Shown here: positions 21,914 to 25,978 of the stretch, in pieces | How the letters are laid out: each line of letters begins with the position of its first letter | Numbering within the stretch: position 1 is the first letter of the stretch | From: an uncultured Collinsella sp. | GTDB lineage: Bacteria; Actinomycetota; Coriobacteriia; Coriobacteriales; Coriobacteriaceae | Assembly (NCBI GenBank): GCA_900754745.1 | Contig: CAAEEB010000036.1 | Location: 1-25,978 of the forward strand | Direction: 5' to 3' | Length of the DNA: 25,978 bases | The notes under the pieces: model-generated | Seen by the model: only the letters and a program-made list of their open reading frames with translations | What the model was told of the DNA's origin: nothing | Databases searched by the model: none | Position numbers and translations under genes: made by a program

Positions 21914-23140
21914 ATGAGCAAGAAAAAAGTCGTTCTCGCATATTCCGGTGGTCTTGATACATCCGTATGTGTCAAGTGGCTTCAGGACGAGAAGAATCTC
22001 GATGTCGTTTGTGTCTGCGGTAATGTGGGCCAGGAAGAGACCGGCCTGGATGCCAAAAAGCAGAAGGCCCTCGACCTGGGCGTTTTGGACTGCCAGGTGC
22101 TCGACCTGCGCGATGAGTTCTCTGATGAGTTCCTGACCAAGGCCATCGCCGCCAACTCCATGTACGAGAACAAGTACCCGCTGCTCTCCGCTCTTTCTCG
22201 TCCGCTGCTTGCCAAGAAGCTCGTCGAGGTTGCCCACGAGTTCGGCGCCACCTATGTCGCCCATGGCTGCACCGGTAAGGGCAACGACCAGGTCCGTTTT
22301 GAGGCTGCCGTCAAGGCCCTCGATCCCGAGCTCAAGGTTATCGCCCCGGTTCGTGAGTGGGATCTGAAGTGCCGTCCGGACGAGGTCGCCTACGCCCACG
22401 CCCACAACGTGCCGGTCCCCGAGGGTGCCAACGACAACCCCTATTCCATCGACGACAACCTGTGGGGTCGTGCCATCGAGTGCGGTCACCTGGAGGATCC
22501 CTGGAACGAGCCGCTCGACGACGCCTGGGTTATGACTAAGAACCCCGAGGACACGCCCGACACCCCGACCTACACCGAGATCGAGTTCGAGGCCGGCAAG
22601 CCCGTCGCCGTCGACGGCAAGAAGATGAAGCTTTCCGAGATCGTCATCGCCCTCAACAAGATCTCTGGCGACAACGGCTTTGGTCGTCTGGACCTGGTCG
22701 AAGATCGTCTGGTGGGCCTCAAGAGCCGCGAGTGCTACGAGGTTCCCGGTGCACTGACGCTCATCACCGCCCACAAGGCGCTCGAGGACATCTGCGTCGA
22801 GGGCGACCTGCTCAAGACCAAGATCAAGCTCGAGCAGGATTGGGCCACCGCCGTGTACAACGGCCAGTGGTACAGCCCGCTCAAAAACGCGCTCGACGCG
22901 TTTATGGCCGACACCCAGAAGTTCGTGACCGGCACTGTCCGTCTGAAGTTCTTTAAGGGCAACTGCCACGTCGTCGGCCGCAAGAGCCCGTTCAGCCTTT
23001 ATGACTACGGTCTGGCCACTTACGACCGCGACACCACGTTTGACGAGAAGGCCAGCGCCGGCTTCATTGAGATCGACACGCTGTCGCTCAAGACGTGGGC
23101 TAAGGTGCAGGGTCCCAGCTCCGCTGCCGCCCAGGCGTAA
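21914..23140 (+). CDS. argG: Argininosuccinate synthase
   Basis: The 408-residue enzyme joins citrulline and aspartate with ATP to form argininosuccinate, the next-to-last step of arginine synthesis. The start at ATG 21914 is supported by AAAGGA (21901-21906); the frame extends upstream without a better start. The ATP loop AYSGGLDTSV (9-18) is perfect, and VAHGCTGKGNDQVRFE, ANDNPYSIDDNLWGRAIE, and the tail with KFFKGNCHVVGRKSPFSLYDYGLATY are family marks. The expression is probably controlled by the Arg leader upstream. argH is nearby, but separated by 528 bp that hold hairpins and a small ORF, so a single transcript is not certain. Confidence 0.97.
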   Translation: MSKKKVVLAYSGGLDTSVCVKWLQDEKNLDVVCVCGNVGQEETGLDAKKQKALDLGVLDCQVLDLRDEFSDEFLTKAIAANSMYENKYPLLSALSRPLLAKKLVEVAHEFGATYVAHGCTGKGNDQVRFEAAVKALDPELKVIAPVREWDLKCRPDEVAYAHAHNVPVPEGANDNPYSIDDNLWGRAIECGHLEDPWNEPLDDAWVMTKNPEDTPDTPTYTEIEFEAGKPVAVDGKKMKLSEIVIALNKISGDNGFGRLDLVEDRLVGLKSRECYEVPGALTLITAHKALEDICVEGDLLKTKIKLEQDWATAVYNGQWYSPLKNALDAFMADTQKFVTGTVRLKFFKGNCHVVGRKSPFSLYDYGLATYDRDTTFDEKASAGFIEIDTLSLKTWAKVQGPSSAAAQA

Positions 23141-23159
23141 GGCTTCTTTCCTTTCCTTG

Positions 23160-23222
23160 GTATCCGCGCGGCCCATCCGCGTGATACATAACGGGCGCAT
23201 GGGGTCCCTACCTTTCGTTATG
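23160..23222 (+). other. Two adjacent inverted repeats after argG
   Basis: GTATC-CG-CGCGG (23160-23171) pairs with CCGCG-T-GATAC (23177-23187), about 11 bp with one bulge and a CCCAT loop. Immediately after, CATAACG (23187-23193) pairs with CGTTATG (23216-23222) with GGGGTCCC in the centre. No T run follows either. They may stabilise the argG mRNA end or form part of a structured RNA that continues to 23330. Confidence 0.45.
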
Positions 23223-23276
23223 CTTGCTGACACTTCTTAACATCGGTGGCCCCTACGTTCCGCCCGCATATATGAT

Positions 23277-23327
23277 GCCGCACCTGCGGCTGAGTCCGAG
23301 CCCCGCCGGGGTTGTCCGGCGGGGCTC
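23277..23327 (+). terminator. GC-rich hairpins, probable argG terminator
   Basis: GAGCCCCGCCGG (23298-23309) pairs perfectly with CCGGCGGGGCTC (23316-23327), 12 bp with a 6-nt loop. A smaller stem, GCCGC (23277-23281) with GCGGC (23286-23290), precedes it. TTGCTATC follows, which is not a good T run, so termination may be partial. If partial, it would set the argG to argH ratio. Confidence 0.5.
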
Positions 23328-23377
23328 TTGCTATCAATTTGACGGCTCTGCGCCTATATATCTGAGGAGTACTCATT

Positions 23378-23548
23378 ATGTTCAACGCTATCGCCCGTGC
23401 CCTGCTCGCCCTTGCCCCCGAGCTCGATACTGCCAAGGTCGAGGATATTCCCATGAGCCTGAAGGCTTGGATCGACGGTTCGCAGGGCAACCTCAGGAGG
23501 GAGTCGATGGGCGCCAAGTGCCAGGTGCGTCACTTCTTCGCTATTTAG
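23378..23548 (+). CDS. Hypothetical 56-residue protein between argG and argH
   Basis: The ORF starts at ATG 23378 with AGGAG at 23365-23369, a good ribosome binding site at normal distance, and ends at TAG 23546-23548. Codons of its first 40 residues mostly end in G or C and use GCC, CTC, GAG and ATC as the neighbouring genes do, which supports real coding. It begins MFNAIARALLALAPELDTAK and ends CQVRHFFAI; the N-terminus could be an amphipathic helix. I recognise no family. It lies in the argG-argH gap and ends 120 bp before argH. It might be a regulatory or metabolic small protein. Confidence 0.6.
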   Translation: MFNAIARALLALAPELDTAKVEDIPMSLKAWIDGSQGNLRRESMGAKCQVRHFFAI

Positions 23549-23668
23549 CCTGTCAGCTCCGCGCGTGGCGGGGGATGTGCAAAACTAGCAATTGATAAAT
23601 CGCTTTAGCGGCATGGCGTAGCGCTTTGTTCGCCGATGTTTTGGTATCTGATGAAAGGGGACGGTCCC

Positions 23669-25099
23669 ATGGCTCTTTGGGGTGGTCGTTTTGAGGCGGG
23701 CGTGGCCGAGGTCACGCAGGAGTTTGGCGCGTCGCTGCCGGTCGACAAGCATCTCTATAAGCAGGATATTGCCGGTTCCAAGGCGCATGCCAAGATGCTG
23801 GCCGCCCAGGGCATCATCAGTGCTGAGGACGAGCAGGCGATCGCCGAGGGCCTGACCGGAATCGAACAGGATATCGATGCCGGCAACTTTACCTTCGATA
23901 TCAACGACGAGGACATCCATATGTCCATCGAGAGCGAGCTGACGCGTCGCATCGGCGAGGCCGGTAAGCGCTTGCATACCGGACGTTCGCGCAACGACCA
24001 GGTGGCGACCGACACGCGCCTGGGCGTCAAGGCACTGGCCAAGGAGCTCATGGAGGCCAATCTTGAGCTGCGCCATGTGCTGGTGGATGCGGCTAAGAAG
24101 TACGACAAGGTGATTCTGCCGGGTTACACGCATATGCAGCACGCTCAGCCCGTGCTGCTCTCGCATCATCTGCTGGCGTATTCCTGGATGTTCGCGCGCG
24201 ACTTTACACGCTTGAAGGCCGCCTTTGATGCCGCCGACAACTGCCCGCTGGGTGCTGCCGCGCTTGCCGGTACGAGCTATCCGCTCGATCGCCAGATGAC
24301 GGCTGCCGAACTTGGCTTTGCGGGCGTGATTCCCAACTCGCTCGATGCGGTTTCCGACCGTGATTTCCTGCTCGATCTGCATTACGCCGGATCCGTCATG
24401 GCGATGCACCTGTCGCGTCTTTCCGAGGAGATCGTGCTGTGGTCGAGCTCCGAATTTGGCTTTATCACGCTTTCCGACTCGTACTCCACCGGCTCGTCCA
24501 TCATGCCGCAGAAGAAGAATCCCGACTTTGCCGAGCTTATCCGCGGCAAGAGCGGCCGAGTCTATGGCAACCTGGTGCAGCTGCTTGTGACCATGAAGGG
24601 CCTGCCGCTGGCCTATAACAAGGACTTGCAGGAGGACAAGGAGGGCGCGCTCGATACCGCCCACACGCTCATGCAGTGTCTGTCGGTTATGGCCGGTATG
24701 ATTTCGACTTGGACCGTCAACGAGGATGCCATGGCGCGCGAGTGCGGCGTGGGGCACCTTGCCGCTACCGATGTTGCCGATTACCTGGCCAAGCGCGGCC
24801 TGCCGTTCCGTGAGGCGCATGCCGTGGTGGGCCATCTGGTCCTGATGTGTGAGAAGCGCGGCTGCAATCTTGAGGACCTGCCGTTTGAGGTGTTCCAGGA
24901 GGCAAGCCCGCTCTTTGAGCGCGATATTACCGAGGCGCTCGACATCCCGTCGATTGTCGCCGCGCGCACGACCGAGGGCGGTACCGCCCCTGCCGCTGTT
25001 GCCGTGCAGCTGCAGCGTGCCGAGGCACAGCTCGTGGCCGACGAGGGTGTGTTTGGGTCACTGACTAAGGTCGTCGAGATGGGCCACGGGGTAAAGTAG
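23669..25099 (+). CDS. argH: Argininosuccinate lyase
   Basis: The 476-residue enzyme splits argininosuccinate into arginine and fumarate, the final step of arginine synthesis. The start is ATG 23669, with AAAGGGG upstream; the N-terminus ALWGGRFE is typical. The fumarase/aspartase superfamily signature GSSIMPQKKNPD is at 275-286, with catalytic Ser277, and HTGRSRNDQVATDTRL is near residue 107. TSYPLDRQ and KDLQEDKEGALDT also match. The active form is a homotetramer in the cytoplasm. A terminator follows at 25152-25184. Between 23549 and 23668 I see only a poor TTGATA (23592-23597) as a possible -35. Confidence 0.97.
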   Translation: MALWGGRFEAGVAEVTQEFGASLPVDKHLYKQDIAGSKAHAKMLAAQGIISAEDEQAIAEGLTGIEQDIDAGNFTFDINDEDIHMSIESELTRRIGEAGKRLHTGRSRNDQVATDTRLGVKALAKELMEANLELRHVLVDAAKKYDKVILPGYTHMQHAQPVLLSHHLLAYSWMFARDFTRLKAAFDAADNCPLGAAALAGTSYPLDRQMTAAELGFAGVIPNSLDAVSDRDFLLDLHYAGSVMAMHLSRLSEEIVLWSSSEFGFITLSDSYSTGSSIMPQKKNPDFAELIRGKSGRVYGNLVQLLVTMKGLPLAYNKDLQEDKEGALDTAHTLMQCLSVMAGMISTWTVNEDAMARECGVGHLAATDVADYLAKRGLPFREAHAVVGHLVLMCEKRGCNLEDLPFEVFQEASPLFERDITEALDIPSIVAARTTEGGTAPAAVAVQLQRAEAQLVADEGVFGSLTKVVEMGHGVK

Positions 25100-25151
25100 G
25101 GCTTTGGCTGAAGCTGTTTTTGCCATGTATTGATAAATCATTTTTTGCTTA

Positions 25152-25184
25152 ACGGGCGCCTGCTGATGTGGGCGTCCGTATTTT
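25152..25184 (+). terminator. Terminator after argH
   Basis: ACGGGCGCC (25152-25160) pairs with GGCGTCCGT (25171-25179), one pair being G-U, with a 10-nt loop; ATTTTG follows. It lies 53 nt after the argH stop, behind an AT-rich stretch. Confidence 0.75.
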
Positions 25185-25266
25185 GTTGCTATGGGGGAGG
25201 GGCCTGTCGAGAAGTTCTGTAGGACCTTTGGGCAGGTTGTGAAGGGGGTGCGTTCACGGGCAGCAA

Positions 25267-25307
25267 CCGACCGTCCGCTCGGTTCGATGCGGTTGATGGG
25301 CGGTCGG
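25267..25307. other. Hairpin in the argH-ndk intergenic region
   Basis: CCGACCGTCC (25267-25276) pairs with GGGCGGTCGG (25298-25307), ten bp with one G-U. There is no T run. The surrounding 25185-25340 holds no ORF with a good ribosome binding site and no other recognised element. Confidence 0.4.
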
Positions 25308-25347
25308 ATGGTACTCTAGTCGGGCTTCGAAACAGAAGTGACACATA

Positions 25348-25377
25348 TGGAACGTTTCAATAAATTGCAACGTTCCA
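25348..25377. promoter_or_regulatory. 30-bp palindrome upstream of the ndk promoter
   Basis: TGGAACGTT (25348-25356) and AACGTTCCA (25369-25377) are a perfect inverted repeat; within it CAAT (25358-25361) and ATTG (25364-25367) extend the symmetry around a 2-nt centre. The palindrome lies 16 nt before the ndk -35 box, where an activator or repressor could bind. As RNA it could be a hairpin, but no T run follows directly. Confidence 0.5.
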
Positions 25378-25392
25378 AATGGCAGCTTTTTG

Positions 25393-25421
25393 TTTAACTG
25401 CAGCTAAAACTCTGTTACGAT
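25393..25421 (+). promoter_or_regulatory. Promoter candidate of ndk
   Basis: TTTAAC (25393-25398) and TACGAT (25416-25421) are separated by 17 nt and resemble sigma-70 boxes. Transcription would begin near 25428, giving a 57-nt leader. The palindrome at 25348-25377 is just upstream. Confidence 0.6.
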
Positions 25422-25484
25422 GCAGTCCAGGCGGGTGCCGGAATGGGACTTGGGCACGCGCGAACCTACTTGAAAGGCTACCTT

Positions 25485-25889
25485 ATGGCTATCGAGAAGA
25501 CCTTCATCATGATTAAGCCCGACGCCGTGCGTGACCGCAAGATCGGCGAGATTGTTGCTCGCATTGAGCGCAGCGGCCTTGTCATCGAGCGCATGGAGAT
25601 GACCACGCTCGAGCGCGCTACCGTCGAGGAGCATTACGCCCACTTGGCAGACAAGCCCTTCTTTGGCGGTCTCTGTGACTTTATGACGAGCGGTCCGGTC
25701 GTCAAGATGGTCGTTTCCGGTCTCTCCGCTGTCTCCAAGATGCGCACTCTCATGGGCGCTACCAACCCGCTTGACGCTGCTCCCGGCACCATTCGCGGCG
25801 ATTTCGCTGTCGATGTCAACGCCAACGTGATTCACGGCTCCGACTGCCTGGAGAACGCCGAGATCGAGATCAAGCGCTTCTTTGGCTAA
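25485..25889 (+). CDS. ndk: Nucleoside diphosphate kinase
   Basis: The 134-residue enzyme balances nucleoside triphosphates by moving the gamma phosphate through a histidine intermediate. The start at ATG 25485 has AAAGG at 25472-25476; a GTG- or ATG-led extension upstream lies in the leader. Motifs: TFIMIKPDAVRD with Lys11, NPLDAAPGTIRGDFA (94-108), and NVIHGSD (114-120) with the catalytic His117. Length is normal for the family. It is a single gene flanked by its own promoter and terminator. Confidence 0.97.
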   Translation: MAIEKTFIMIKPDAVRDRKIGEIVARIERSGLVIERMEMTTLERATVEEHYAHLADKPFFGGLCDFMTSGPVVKMVVSGLSAVSKMRTLMGATNPLDAAPGTIRGDFAVDVNANVIHGSDCLENAEIEIKRFFG

Positions 25890-25927
25890 ACCAGCTTTGA
25901 CTCCTTAAAGCTGTTAGCGTGTGGCTT

Positions 25928-25961
25928 GGGCGCCGCGGAACTCCATCCGCGGCGCCCTTTT
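25928..25961 (+). terminator. Terminator after ndk
   Basis: GGGCGCCGCGGA (25928-25939) pairs perfectly with TCCGCGGCGCCC (25946-25957) around a 6-nt loop, followed by TTTTATT. It is a standard intrinsic terminator 38 nt after the ndk stop. Confidence 0.9.
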
Positions 25962-25978
25962 ATTCCAGAATCTATGAA

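Noticed and set aside
23636..23668. Upstream start of argH at 23636
   Set aside because: The added residues (MFWYLMKGDGP) do not match the family and include the ribosome binding site; MALWGGRFE at 23669 is the usual N-terminus.
1..25978. CRISPR arrays, tRNA or rRNA genes, defence systems, insertion sequences
   Set aside because: No regularly spaced repeats, no cloverleaf or rRNA segments, and no transposase or nuclease-like ORFs were found.

Overview
The window joins the late half of a siphovirus-type prophage (1 to about 11.9 kb) to an ordinary high-GC bacterial chromosome. The host genes (thiC/thiD, yaaA, an M18 aminopeptidase, polA, argG/argH, ndk), the codon use and a PolA whose exonuclease domain lacks its metal ligands all point to an actinobacterium. 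My best guess is a gut Coriobacteriia member such as Collinsella; this is inference from gene style, not from a marker gene.

Prophage, 1-11812, all on the + strand and tightly packed with many start/stop overlaps. In order: the tail end of a probable scaffold protein, a P22-coat-like major capsid protein, three small head-tail connector or completion proteins, the major tail protein, a tail assembly chaperone pair joined by a -1 frameshift on a run of seven T, a tape measure protein, a fibronectin-III-rich tail protein, a tail hub protein carrying a carbohydrate-binding-like insertion, a small OB-fold tail protein, and a lysis cassette (membrane-anchored coiled coil, holin, amidase, 33-residue membrane protein). 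Packaging, integrase and control genes would lie to the left of the window. A strong terminator at 11818-11853 and about 120 bp of non-coding DNA separate the prophage from thiD, so the attachment site is probably there.

Host region, 11973-25978. thiD and thiC run on the minus strand behind a TPP riboswitch whose 3' end covers the thiC ribosome binding site. A one-TM protein of unknown function diverges from thiC. yaaA and an M18 aminopeptidase follow on the minus strand, separated by a long hairpin. polA (+) converges on a Cof-type HAD phosphatase (-) across a large, nearly perfect inverted repeat. argG and argH follow on +, then ndk.

The most interesting discovery is the argG leader. A 24-codon ORF (21635-21709) with a strong ribosome binding site ends in an Arg-rich run, six Arg in the last ten residues, the last three being consecutive CGA codons next to the stop. 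Mutually exclusive hairpins and a terminator-like hairpin with a T run follow it before argG. This is the layout expected of ribosome-mediated transcription attenuation by arginine. A 56-codon ORF in a structured stretch between argG and argH is the second lead. Several long intergenic inverted repeats (15861-15927, 20360-20556, 25348-25377) are further candidates for repeat families or regulatory elements. All foldings were done by eye.
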